DNA of 34,674 bases. It comes from Saprolegnia diclina VS20. Its lineage: Eukaryota > Oomycota > Saprolegniomycetes > Saprolegniales > Saprolegniaceae. Below are positions 1-11,247 of the stretch, one piece after another. The stretch spans positions 470,970 to 505,643 of the forward strand of contig NW_008246073.1 in assembly GCF_000281045.1 (NCBI RefSeq), given 5' to 3'. The notes under the pieces are model-generated. The model did no database searches and had not been told where the DNA came from. It saw nothing but the letters and a program-made list of their open reading frames with translations. Positions within the stretch are counted from its first letter, which is position 1. Each line of letters starts with the position of its first letter. Both the position numbers and the translations under genes were made by a program.

Positions 1-802
1 TAGTAACGTTAGAAGACGACGCGGTCTTCAATGTGCTAGTACTCTTGCTACGTGCTGGTACCGTCCGTGCACTTGTCGGTTTGCAGCAGGAAGGTATTCA
101 CTCACAATCGCTGAGACTCCGCTTGAGGTAGGAAAATGCAATTCCATCGGAGGGGAATCTCGATTGTGTCGCTGCGAGTTTTGTCGTCGAAGTCCATTTG
201 AATTTGTTTGGTCGCTAGTATTAGTACAGTGCAGGAGTTGACCTAGTCGACTTCAAACGCAGCGTTTCCGCGTCGCCGCCTCGTGTCTCTACACGTCTTG
301 GTACCAAACCAAGACGACGTATTGATAAGTGCGGGAGTGTAGTCATGTCCCGGGCATGCTGTTCGTGTAAATGACGCTTAGGTTGTGTCGCGACGAACAG
401 ACAACTTGTCATTCGTCGACCGCACGAAAGACACCCATGCGGGAGAGGGATCGGCATATACTGATGCGCCGGTTACAGAAAAAGGTCATGGTGTTTAACG
501 CGGGGCGAAACGTTTTTCTCCGCCAGTCGTGCAGACATACTGTATGGCGTCCTAGTATCTCTTCCTACGACTGCGTCGTGCAAGCTCCGCGGGTCGAATT
601 GAGACTGCTATTGAGACCGTCTCATCCTTGTGGCATGGGATATCCACGATCCGTCTTAAAGCCAGAGTAGAACGTAGAATAGTCAAAAATGCGTAAAACA
701 TCACAAGACATGGGTAGAAATCTATTGCAACGTTTAACGTAGTGCGTCAAAAGCGTTTAACGCACATCGACAGGCGGCCTGCCATTTCTGAAAATCGGCG
801 TC
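1..802. other. Left-edge region without a recognisable gene
   Basis: I see no reading frame here with recognisable protein features; the frames at 221-457 and 371-670 have random-looking composition and no domain. The nonamer CGTTTAACG occurs at 731-739 and 754-762, with its 8-base core at 493-500. The two close copies lie 41 to 72 bases upstream of the FUN14 start codon and could be promoter elements, but that is a guess. The stretch may also hold the untranslated leader of the FUN14 gene. Confidence 0.4.
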
Positions 803-1534
803 ATGAGCGCGCTGTACTTAGAGCTACCGCCGACAGGTCGGCGTCGTGCGCACCACGTTGCGCTCAGGCTTGCGTAGGCGCCGAGTCGGCCAAGGTCGTG
901 ATTCGCATCGACCCGATGCAGGTACTGCTGGGTCTCAGCTCAGGCGACCTCTCGGAGATGGCCGTGCCCGGTATTTACGTGCCGCTGGACTTTCTCGAGT
1001 CGCTCGACACGAACGCCTCGGTGCACGACGCGTGGGAGAAGGCGCAACTACAGGCATCTACTCTATTGCGTGGACAATGGCTCATTAGGACACGTAGGAG
1101 GCGCGCGAATGCGCTGATATCACCAATCAAGACATTGTGACGCAGATTTCGCTGACGTACCCCGTCGTCTTTAGCACCACGATGGGCTTCATCGCGGGCT
1201 ACGCTCTCAAACACATTGGCCACATCATCGGCGTCCTCGGCATTGCAGCCATCGCGTCTTCCGAGGGTCTCGTCGAGATCCACTGGAAGCGCATCAAAAA
1301 GTATTTTGCGCTCAATGCGCTGGTCGCGGCGCCGGCGTCGACGTCGCTGAGTGTTGTCGAGATCTGGGACGACTTGACCAAGAGCTTCCGAAAAGAGAAG
1401 CGCCCGCGTCGGCCACCGCCGCGCGTGCTCTCACCAGGTTGGTCATTTTGGAATGCATTAAGGCTGTCTACTATCGCAAATGTCTACTAGGGGGCTTCCT
1501 CGTCGGGCTGATACTCGGGCTGCGGCACCGGTAG
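803..1534 (+). CDS. FUN14-domain membrane protein (FUNDC-like)
   Basis: Small FUN14-family membrane protein; animal and fungal members sit in the mitochondrial outer membrane, and FUNDC1 is a mitophagy receptor. Joining exons 803-836, 878-1053, 1098-1437 and 1491-1534 gives 197 residues. The FUN14 core is seen in the glycine-rich helix FSTTMGFIAGYALKHIG, followed by VEIHWKRIKKYF, which matches the IxVDWxR(V/I)xK signature of the family. A second hydrophobic helix, GFLVGLILGLR, ends the protein, as in other members. Introns 837-877 and 1438-1490 are ordinary GT-AG introns. The middle one is uncertain: 1054-1097 keeps frame and length but would use a GC donor; 1070-1131 is a GT-AG alternative. 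No LIR motif is evident, so a mitophagy role is not shown. The stop lies 5 bases from the stop of the convergent methyltransferase gene. Confidence 0.8.
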
Positions 1535-1539
1535 TTGTT

Positions 1540-4500
1540 CTAGTTCATGCGGCCGATGCAGTTGACGGCGCCGCAGTCGCACTTGATCGCTTCGTCCTCG
1601 ATCGGAAACTTGTAGTCGTACGTGACCTCGTCGCCGACGTGCAACGTCTGCTTGGCGAAGATGATGATCTTCTTCTCGTTTCCGTCGATCGTGATGATGC
1701 GCGCATTGGCCTTGGGCTATGGACGCAAACCTTAGTAATAGCACCTAGTATTCTTTGCAGTGGTGTACGTTGCAAGAGTGGTTGATGAAGCGCGCGAGGT
1801 TGCCCGTGCGCGTCGCGTCGACAATCGTGTCAGCGTCGAGCCGAAACATGTAGCAGCTTCCAATGCCCATCTCCTCGTATCTAGAGCACATTGAGTGATC
1901 GTAGTCGCCGCGCGAGGACGCATACCTTTTCTCGCGGCAGTCGGCGACCTTTTGCCGGATCGCTTGCCCTTGGTATTCGACAATCATCTTGCCTTCGGCG
2001 ATCTTTTCCTTGACAAAGAGCCCGTAGCCGTGGATGCGCGACTTGCGCACCTCGAGGCGCTCGTCAAACGGACGCTTCCGTAGCTCGCGGTACTGCATAG
2101 CGATCGGAAGCTGCTCCAAGTCGACGCTCGGCTTGTTGGCGTTGTTGCTGTTGGCAGCGATCGGCTCGTCTGCGTGCTTTGAGAGTCCAACTGTCCGGCT
2201 TTTCTTCTTGGTCGAGGGCTTGATCGCCTTGGACTGCTGCCATCCAAGGTACCCGTCGGTGCGGATGCTGCCCGACGACTGCTTGGCATGCTCGCGCATC
2301 GAGCGCAGCCGCTTGAGGTCCGTTCGCGCCTCGTCAAACGTGGCCTCGGACGGCAGCACGTGGCAAAACACGTACGGAAGCGGGTTGGCCACCGGGTCGT
2401 AGAGGGCGCAGGTCGGCGCCATCGGCAACGCCTCCAAGGCCGCGCCGACGACAGGCACCGTGAGGCCAAAAAAATGGTCGCCAACCAGGCCGTACGAAAA
2501 CCACGACGTCCGCCGAAGGAACGGGTTCCAGCCGACGCTGAAGACGCGCTGCGTCTCGTAGAGCGCCAAAAGACGGCTTCGGAGTTGGTTCATGGCGTCT
2601 AGGATAGCCTTGATACAAAATCACGATTCGATTGCGTACCGTTGGGCGAGACGCCAAAGATTGGGTTGTCCTTGTTGTCGGACGGTGTGATGCGAAAGAG
2701 CGGTGTCTTGGTCGGCGACAGAAGGATGTCGCACTCGTAGAGACAGCGCGTCTGGACCGTCACGGCACTCCAAAAGATGCGCGTGCTCCGGTACCCGATC
2801 GGGTACAATGTTGAGACGGTGTGGCACGCGTCGTTGCCCACCTCGATGGCACCGAGCGCGTGAACGGTGAGCGCGCCGATGCGGTAGCAGACGCCCTTGG
2901 CCAGCTGCGTTTTGCTGAGCTTCTTGGATTTGCCACTCGTTGCTTCCTGCTCGCACATGAGAAACCGAAGCGGCTCCACGCCAGGCGTCGGCGTCTCGAG
3001 CGTTGCCGTCGCCACAACGTGATCGACAAGGTCATTCAAGCATGCCGTCACATCACATGCCAGCATGGATTCCCCGTCCGTCGCTTCGCAGCCCGTGGTC
3101 GCCGTCTTGAGTTTCTTGCGCGCCGCGACGTCGTCGTCACGCTTGCGCTTTTTGCTGTGTGTCTTTTGAACGTGGACGCGCCAGTGGTCGGCGCAGAACG
3201 CTTGGTTTTCCGTCGTGAACGTCAGATGCGGCGTCGCGCAGTGCAGATGATAATTAAGCTGACACCGGAGCCCATGACAGCCTATTGTCGCGCCGCTCAA
3301 CAAGCACACTGCGCAACGGTACGTGCGGCCGCGGAATCGAGCTTTCTGGCACATCTTGAGCACGCCATAACTGTCTTCGTAGACCTCGGACGACCACGAG
3401 ATGCAGTTGACGTGCACCCACTGGTCGAAATCCGCAAACACGAGTCGCCCCGCAAACGCTGGGTCGTCCCCCGACTCGCGGCACAAGCCGCACACGCGCG
3501 GGTCCGTAAAAGCCCCGAGCGTCGACGACCAGTCGCCCCAGTCGCGCAGTGGCGGCGCAAACGTCATTTTCGCCAGTGCCGTGTGCACGGGCATCTCAGG
3601 CACGCGCATCGGCTTTGGCGTAATCTCTGCAACGGCGGTCTTCGTTTCGATCTCGGCAGACGCGTCACTGCCCGTGTCGACGTCGTCCAGAATCTCAATC
3701 ACGCTCGGCGACACTGGGGCGTCAGGTAGTGGTGGTACCTCGTCGACATGCGGCTTGGTGGTTTGCTGCTTCCGGCGTGCATACTCGTTGGTGATGGCGG
3801 CGACCTCGGCATCAATCGAAACAGCGCTGCGATCGACGAGCGCATCCGAGAGCCGAGCTGGAATGTCGTGGCTCGCGAGGAGTCCGGCTGTGAAGAGGCT
3901 AACGCGCTTCGTTCCATAGAGCCACGTGCAGCAGGCTAAGAAGGACGCAGCCCCGACTGCTTCCGACACAATGTGCGCGATCGCCGACGGCGTTGACGCG
4001 ACACCGTCCACCGTGAAGAATTGTTGCTTCTTGCGCAGCTCTCGACGCGCGGCAGCACGGGGACCCCGAGAGTAGCGCTTGAAGCGGATGTAGCGGCTAG
4101 CAGCTTGCCGCAGTGCAATCGGGATCATGCTCTCGGAAAATCCCGTCGACGGTGGCTCGACAAGGAACGAGATGCGACGCCCCGAGAGCGCTTTCAGGCA
4201 ATCTTCACCGCAGCGCAAGATGTAGAGGTACAGCGGCGCGTAGTTGCGCCAATGGTCGTACTGCCGCAGCGTCTGGCGCAGCGACTGCTGCGACTCCCAT
4301 GCGAGCGTGATTTCCTGCCGCTTTTCTTGGATGAGCGCAATGTTGAGCTGGAGGCCCCACGCTTGCCGGAAGGCCCTGAGGTGTTTTCGCTGCTTCTTGC
4401 GGCAATGAGGACAGTAATACTCGCTCTCGTCCGTGAGCGACGCAAGCGTCTCTTCCGTAATGTTGTCGCAAGCAGGATGCCCCCAGGACTGGCAGCCATC

Positions 4501-7500
4501 GCACTGTATGAGCGTCTCGGACTCGGACCAGCGTTTTTGGCAGCCTGGACACGTGTTGTTATCGCTGCCGCCGCGCGACCGGGGCTTGCGCGGCGCACCG
4601 AGCAGTGAGTCGCGGGCAGAGTCGTCCATGCAGCCGATGCAGCATGAGACGCTTGGGCTCCACGACGCGCTGTCCTGGATCTCGTGGCACGTCTCGCACT
4701 CGACGCAGTTGCCACACACAAAGCCCGTCGACGGCACGTCACGCAGTTTTGGGCGGAGGCAGAACGTGTGACACCCACGCTCGCAAACATCGCAGACTAA
4801 GAGCTTGGCTTCGTCCTTGTTGGTGCCACAGAGCTCACACAGCTTGCAGTTGGGGCAGCGCCAGAACGCCTGCAGCTTGGTTTGCTTGGCAGGGTTGTTC
4901 GACACGTCCAGCGGCGGGTGGAGGCAAAACTGGTGGTACGCCTCGCCACAGTCGATGCAAAATACAAACTTCTCGGACACGCCCGTACTGCAGCAGACGG
5001 CGCATGCATCGCACCATGCCAGTGCGTGCGCTTGTGCCAAAGACTGCGTCGCGACGACGCTGGCCACGCACGAGTATGGCTTGGGCACAATGCCCAGCTC
5101 GGTCGGAAGCTTGAAGAGGTCCAGGCGACCGACATCCGTCGTTGGCCCCGACGCCGCAACGTCGACTTCTTCTTCTGACCCGATCGAGGGCGACGGCACA
5201 TGCAGCGGAGAGTCCGTGGGCGTACCGAGACCATCGTCTGTTTTCGTCTTGGCCAACATGGCGTTAGCAAGCGTTGGACCGGCACCACCCGTGGACGTGG
5301 GCACGCCGCTTTCGTCCTTCGTTATAAGCGTCGAATTATTGGGCAATTGACGCTTGGCCGCAGCAGCGATGTTCTCCGAGAACTTGCCGTTCGGCACGAG
5401 GAGCACGGACGGAAGCAGCTGCCGCAGGAGGCGGGCGCCGGCGTTGTAGAAGCGCCACGCCTCTCGCCACACGAGGTAGTCTCGTTCCTTCGAGTTGAAT
5501 GTCACAGCGTTCAAGCACAGAAGCTCAAAGTGGTCCCGAAAGTCTGCGCCGAGGCCGTGAACATACGCGCGCTCCTTTAGCTGCCGCGCCATCGTGCTGA
5601 GGTCCATCGGCGACTTGATGATGTCAAAGTACGTCGGCGCGATCTCGACAGTCACGGGCTCGCTAAAGATGCCAAATTTGTCCTCAGCGCGCAGCGCGTG
5701 AAGAAGCTTGTAGAGGCGCAGCTGACGGCAGCTGGCACATTCGTACTTGGCCATCGTCCGCGGGTCGTACTTCGGCTTGAAGCTCAGTGCGCGCGCCAAC
5801 CGGTCGTCAAGCCACTTGCGCTTCAGCTTGTCGGTCCCAATGTCGTCGGGGCACACGTCGCTTGGTTCAATCGCGCCCACGCTGAAGTCCAGGATCTCAC
5901 TCTCGGCTGGGGTTGCGTGGTACATGGGATCTTGGTCCGGCTCGCAAGCGCTGTGCGCCCACAGCTCGCACGATGTGCACTGAAGCACGTCGGCACAGAA
6001 GCCGTCGCGGCCGTGCAGTTTGTGACACACGGGACAGTACTGCTGTGCCGCATACTCGATACTGCACTTGGCGCAGAGGTAGAGACGCGCAAGCTTGGTC
6101 TCGAAGAGCTGCCACGCGTCAACGTCGGAGGCGCCACAGCCGTCGCACGACCGGCAGCTGGCACAGACGTACGGGATTTCAAGGTCTCCAACGAGCTCTG
6201 TCCCGTCCTTGTCGAGGACCGGAAATCGCTCGTAGGGTGGCGAGATACACGCTTTGTGCGTGGTGATGGCGCAGGCGCTGCACGCGATGACGGACGCCGA
6301 TTGCAGAGGGAAGAGGCACGTCGCACAAGTCGGCGCATCCTCGTTTGTGGGTGGCACGTTGACGTCGAGACCCGGGTCATCGCTCCCGCTGGTCTGGAGT
6401 TGGAGGACGGCGTCGGCGTCAAGGTACCATTGCATCGAGAGGTCGGTGTACGAGAGGTGGCACTGCCACGTCCACGCCGTCGAGCGAACGCCCTCGGTGG
6501 TTGCAGGCGTCGGAGGCGACACGACGACGCTGGAACCTTCTTCGGTCTCGAACCAGTAGTTGTCGCCATTGCCCGGCACCTTGTCCATACGCGTGATGCG
6601 TCCCACAAGCGTCGTCTGTGTCGCGTAATCAACGATGCCAACGCGCTTGCCGACCCAGTCCGCGCCGACAAAGTGTTTTTGGATCTCACGCGCGAGCCCA
6701 TCGCGAGCGTCCTGGACGATTGCTACGAAGCGGTCATTGGCTCCGTGCGCTGTGTTGACCGCGCTTTGCCACGCGACGTCTTCTCTATATGCGTCGGCGG
6801 CGTCGGTGGCGAGCCACTTGTCGAAGGAGCGCAAGGACGAGAGCGGACACCACACCACACGCGTTTCGTCGTCGCCCGCCGATGTGTACAAGAGCACAAG
6901 CGCGTCTGCTTCCTCCTTCGCTGCGCCAAAGAGAAGCTTTGCTGGGTCGTTGAGCACCATCTTCTGTGCAGGCCACCATTGGCGCTCGAGGTGCAGAAAG
7001 ACGTTGGTGTTGGTGCCGACAGCCACTGGAAGGGAGTGCAACGGCAGCCACTGCGTCGTCGCGTCACAAAAATTGACGCGAAAGAGCAATCGGTGCAGGT
7101 CCAGCGCCATGACGTCACCAATGGACCACGGTGCGTCATCCTGATGGCGAATCAAGACGCGCCGCCCGACGTACTGGTGAAGCGTCTTGAGTTGCTTGGC
7201 GTCATCGATGCGTTTCATCCGCTCCGTGAGCGGCTCTGGGATCACGATGCGGAGCGGCTGCCGCGACACGCTGTCCAGCGACGCATCTGCGGCTCCCTCC
7301 TCATCTTCATCGTCGGGCTCATCATCACTGACGTGAGGCGATGCTCTGGGCGTGCTTCCTCGGCTGCCACTGCCCTTGCGGGGTTTTTTGGGCTTGGGCG
7401 ACGCCTTGCTCTCTTTCGGGAAGCGCTTTCCAGACTTGGAGGTGGTCGGTTGCGGCGGCGCGGTGCGGCTGTTGTCCCTTTTTAGTCCGTCACCGCTCGA

Positions 7501-8558
7501 TGGAGACGCATCGCGCTTGCGCTTCCGCGACGTCTTGGCCGCTTTCGTAGTACTGTCGCTGTCGTCGTCTAGCGCAAGATCGATGATCTCGTCCGGCTTC
7601 AATGCTGGCTTTGGCGCCTTGCGTGGCCGAGACTTCGCTGCGTTGTCGTCCATCTCATCACTTTCTATCGCGCTGGTGTGGTGGGTGACGTCGCAGTGCA
7701 CGCAGAACCATTGTCCAGACGGTACAACTCGCATGTCGAGATGCGCCATCGAGAACTCGCCTGAGCAGCTGTCGCAGAGCACAACCATCGCGTCGTCGAG
7801 GGGTTCGTCAAGAGGAATGATAATGTGGTCCGCGCGCCCACCGCGTTGACGACTACCCCGGCGAGGGGCTTTGTCGCGCTCGTTCTCAAAGCAGGATGGG
7901 CACTGCCATCGGCCCTTGCTCACGCTCGGCAGGCATAGCGTATGTGCCGTCGACACGAGGCACGCGCAGCACTTCATAATGTGCATCTCGGGGATCGTTG
8001 TCAAGCCGCAAGAGGAACACACGCCATCTGTACTCATGGGCAAGTCGTCAGACTCGGACTGCTCGAGCGGGCTTGCACCGAGACTCCCCTTCAACATCAC
8101 AGCATGAGTCAATGTATGCATGTAGCGTGAGCTGCATACCGTCGAGAGCAGAGACGGCGATGTGGCTTTCGTTGCCACACTTTCAGCTGCCATCTAGACA
8201 TGTCCAAGTGGCCCATCAGCATGCATACTTGCCAGCGTGCAACACGAACCTCGTCTGTATCGCTGGGCGAAGACGCGTCGTCTTGTACTGGCGCTCCTTG
8301 CATGCGGTCCCAGAGCTCGTCCGCTTCTTCGTCGTTATTGTCGCCGTCTTCAATGATCTTCTTGACTGTTTCGGCCAGGAGGAGGCCGCGTTCGGGCTTG
8401 AGCCGTCCCGAGCAGCCCGAGCAGGTCCATGAGGTCTTGGTTCGGCGCTTGTTGCGCACGCAGGGCGCGTGGAAGGTCCCTCTGCAGGCGGAGCAGCGCC
8501 ACTCGTCGTCGGCGCCGTCGGCCACGACCCGATGGCACTCGTCACAGGAGCGCTGCAT
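1540..8558 (-). CDS. KMT2/MLL/trithorax-like histone H3K4 methyltransferase
   Basis: Nuclear histone-lysine methyltransferase, expected to methylate H3K4. Exons 8558-8250, 8193-2640, 2598-1926, 1880-1769 and 1716-1540 give about 2274 residues. Order: an N-terminal Cys-rich finger (about 5-40); PHD-like fingers (about 161-270); a Lys/Arg-rich region with an acidic run (290-405); two Tudor/PWWP-like segments (about 440-660, weak); PHD fingers (725-860); a bromodomain (about 925-1030); three PHD fingers (1162-1370); an extended PHD (about 1670-1775); FYRN (about 1868-1945); FYRC (about 1957-2055); SET with GYGLF, NHSCNP and [10 protein letters not shown]; and a post-[11 protein letters not shown]. 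This is the KMT2 order with extra PHD fingers. The first intron could instead be 8194-8228, which is also in frame. Intron 1881-1925 is 45 bases, in frame and stop-free, inside SET. The catalytic and zinc residues appear intact. The 3' end nearly touches the FUN14 gene. Confidence 0.93.
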
Positions 8559-9113
8559 GCGGGGTGTAGCAGCAGGCGCTTTGATCCGCTCAATAATTTT
8601 CGAATGGTGGGCCTATTGTATTATTGTTGACGCTTTTCGCGCTGGTTTCCGACAGCGCATTTTTAATGCGAGTCGTTTTTTTTCAATGCAAAACCCCTAT
8701 ATAATCAATAAATTATGGTGAAACTCGTTTTATATTTGGCGCTGGCTGCATTCTATGACGGGGAACTTAACGTCTATTGCACGTCAAAAGCTTGGGTTGG
8801 TGTGTCGGTTGGGATCTTTTTGGCGCGTACTAGTACACAGCGCACCAGCGCCACGAGCCATTGGACTTTGTCGCAAGAAGCGCTCTTGATGCACGGAACG
8901 TAGAGTGTCCGCCGCTTCCCCGCGGTCGGGCCACTCGGAGCTGCTCTGGGATTAGAGATGGAGAGGCGCGTCGACGGTGTCGAGAATCACCAACCGACGA
9001 TGACGATGGTCTGATTCATGACAACTTCACGCATTGTCTATGAAGGAGACGACACAGCAAATAATGGAATGCCTTTTCTTTATATGTTGACAGCAATGCT
9101 TGTAGTTGTGTTG
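8559..9113. other. Intergenic: methyltransferase 5' flank
   Basis: This stretch separates the start of the methyltransferase (minus strand) from the 3' end of the coiled-coil gene on the same strand. I found no convincing coding frame. An AT-rich block at about 8660-8720 stands out from the GC-rich surroundings and lies 100-160 bases upstream of the methyltransferase start, so it probably belongs to its promoter (inference). The rest should hold the 3' untranslated region of the coiled-coil gene. Confidence 0.4.
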
Positions 9114-10448
9114 CTACGCAGTAGACGGCGCATGTCCAAAGGACCGAGTGCTGTCGCAGCATGCGGCGCGGAGCCGCTCCTGGAGCCCCAGCGTCGTCGG
9201 TGCCACTTCCAGAGCGGTACAAATGTGTATGAGTTCTGTGAGAATTGTCCTCTTGAAGCGCTCGAGCGCGACATGCTCCTGCAGCAGGCGGTCACGCAGT
9301 TGCAACTCTGCAGCAAGAAAGGCTGCTTCTCGTGCCTGGAGTCGTCCATCTTCTTCGATAAGCGCCTCCAGAACGCGGATGTTCATGCATTTGAGGCGCT
9401 CAACTTCGGCGGCTTCGAGCTCATATGTGCGCTTTTGCTCCTCCGCGAGCTCGAGATTGAGTGCAACTTGCCGCAGGGCTTCATCCAGACGACGCTCCAT
9501 TGACGCCACTTGAAGCGCAAGGAGCGCCTTCTCGCGCTCATTTACGATTCGATTTTGCTAAATTGTACCATGAGAAAAAGTAATCAAGCTTTGGGTTCTG
9601 AACCTCGGCGAGAACGGCGCGCTCGTCCGTAAGCACACGCAGACTCGAGCACTCTTCTTGTGCCATCTGGAATAGCTCTTCCCATTCGGCAGTGCTGTGT
9701 ACGACAGGTGCTTGGTCGTACAAAGTTGGCGCGCAGCACTGCATGTGTCCATTTTGCGTCGATGGCGTCGTTGGCGTGCTGGCGGAACTGCCATCGGCTA
9801 AATTGAGGGTCGCGTGAGTCACCGCACCCGTTTGGGATACGCGTCCATACCCTGCACGGCCACGGAGGTACTCATCTGTGCAAGAGGTCGCCGCTGCAGT
9901 GCAGACCACTCGTGTAGTGTCAGAGCCCACACGCCGAGCTGCCGGTCCAATGCCGTGCCCAGCGGCGATGTTCCGTCCCAAGAATTGCAAAAAGTCGTAG
10001 GACCCTCTGTGATCACGGCGATGAAGGCGTCGAGGCGTCGGACCGCTGACACTACCGCTTGCAGCATGTCGGATTTTAAAACGTCGAGCTCGACCATACG
10101 CGCTTGGAGCTTCGCCGCAACGTCGCCTTCATCGCCGACCACAGTAAGCACCTCAGCACGCGACTCCTTTTTGCTTGGCTCTGGCTCGTCGTAGTCGCTC
10201 AGCGTAGAGCAATCAGAGAGAACACCATAATCTTCGTTGTCGTATCGGGAGGTGCTCGTGTCGTTGTTGTTGTCGTCGTCGGACTCTTCGTCGCTGCTAA
10301 GCTCGAGAAAGTCGGGGGCAGATAAGACTGGGTCGAGCTTTCTTGTGTCAAGGCGCTGTCGGCCTGGGAGCGTTGTTTGTCGAAGGCGCCTTGAAGATCG
10401 AAGCACGGCTTGCAGCTCGAGAGCAGCGTCGCGGACCACGCTGGCCAT
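9114..10448 (-). CDS. Coiled-coil protein of unknown function
   Basis: Not recognised as a known family. Exons 10448-9851, 9797-9604 and 9557-9114 join to 411 residues. The introns 9798-9850 and 9558-9603 both end in TTTAG, and both joins keep the frame. The N-terminal 40 residues are basic and helical. An acidic Ser/Asp/Asn-rich stretch follows (about residues 50-90). The middle is mixed, and residues about 265-380 form a strong coiled coil rich in Glu, Arg, Leu and Ala (for example NEREKALLALQVASMERR), so dimerisation or scaffolding is likely. No signal peptide, membrane segment or catalytic motif is seen. The gene lies in tandem downstream of no obvious partner. It shares a divergent 800-base upstream region with the GH18 gene. 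Function cannot be assigned. Confidence 0.75.
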
Positions 10449-11247
10449 TGTCGAAGTTGCGCTCTATTCTTCGAATGGGATCTTTTCCAGCCGGTCAATT
10501 TGACTGCGTGGAATCTTCAGCGTCTGTGCGCTATGGTACACAGCGCATGGAGCTGTGTGTGTGTACAGTCATTATTGTTCAGAGCCATGGGGGTATGGAT
10601 CGCGCGAGGTCGGTCATGCACTGTTATCGGTGAAGGCTCCTTCGACAAGCTCTCCTCGCGCGATACTAGTAGCGTCTCCTCTTGTAATAAAATAAGGTCA
10701 GGACGCATAACCCGAGCTGTGAACATCTCACAATCAATTCTCGAGTGCTGCAGAGCACCCGAGCAGGAAGTGCGTTCAGGTACTGCACCGGTGGGCCCTC
10801 GAAGTCGCAGAAAATAGCGTGTCCATGTACGTACTACAGTACTGGTAATGAGCCGTATTGCGAGTGCCGTTGGTCGCTTGACCGTTGGTCCGTGCCACTG
10901 CAGCAAGTTCATGGAGGGTACAGTTTGCGCACGGGGTTGCACGGATCGCCTGGCGCCAATTTTTCCTTCTTGCTGGATGTTGCCACATGGCTCCATACAA
11001 ATCTTAAATATGGCATTCCACCCAGCCACTGCCCTAGTGCTTGGTGCATGGGAGAATCCACAAACAAGAAAGATATGGCTGGTCGACATTAGCGCCTGTC
11101 TCGCATTTTAGCCAATCAGATGACACGTTTCGATATGAATGAGTCCTATTGGTGCATGCAACGTTAAGTGTGTCCTTTTTGGCCAATCCAACGTGCGTTT
11201 CTAAGCGGTAGTAATGTTGAGCTGGTCATTCACCCGCCAGACGACAC
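10449..11247. promoter_or_regulatory. Divergent intergenic region with CCAAT boxes
   Basis: Shared upstream region between the coiled-coil gene (minus, starts 10448) and the GH18 gene (plus, starts 11248). No coding frame looks real. CCAAT pentamers lie at 11112-11116 and 11183-11187 on the plus strand and an inverted one (ATTGG) at 11148-11152, that is 61 to 136 bases before the GH18 start codon. Clustering close to the start suggests a CCAAT-dependent promoter; this is inference from spacing. Confidence 0.4.

Noticed and set aside
3900-4100. Taspase1-like cleavage site in the methyltransferase (FFTVDGVAS)
   Set aside because: It resembles the animal KMT2A site only in Val-Asp-Gly; the acidic residues after the cut and the Gln before it are missing.
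5698-7485. Long open frame (595 codons) on the plus strand inside the methyltransferase gene
   Set aside because: It lies wholly antisense to well-supported PHD and Tudor-like coding sequence, has Arg/Val-rich low-quality composition and no domain; GC-rich codon use opens the opposite strand.
10517-11089. 190-codon minus-strand frame in the divergent spacer upstream of GH18
   Set aside because: Composition looks random, there is no domain, and it overlaps the likely promoters.
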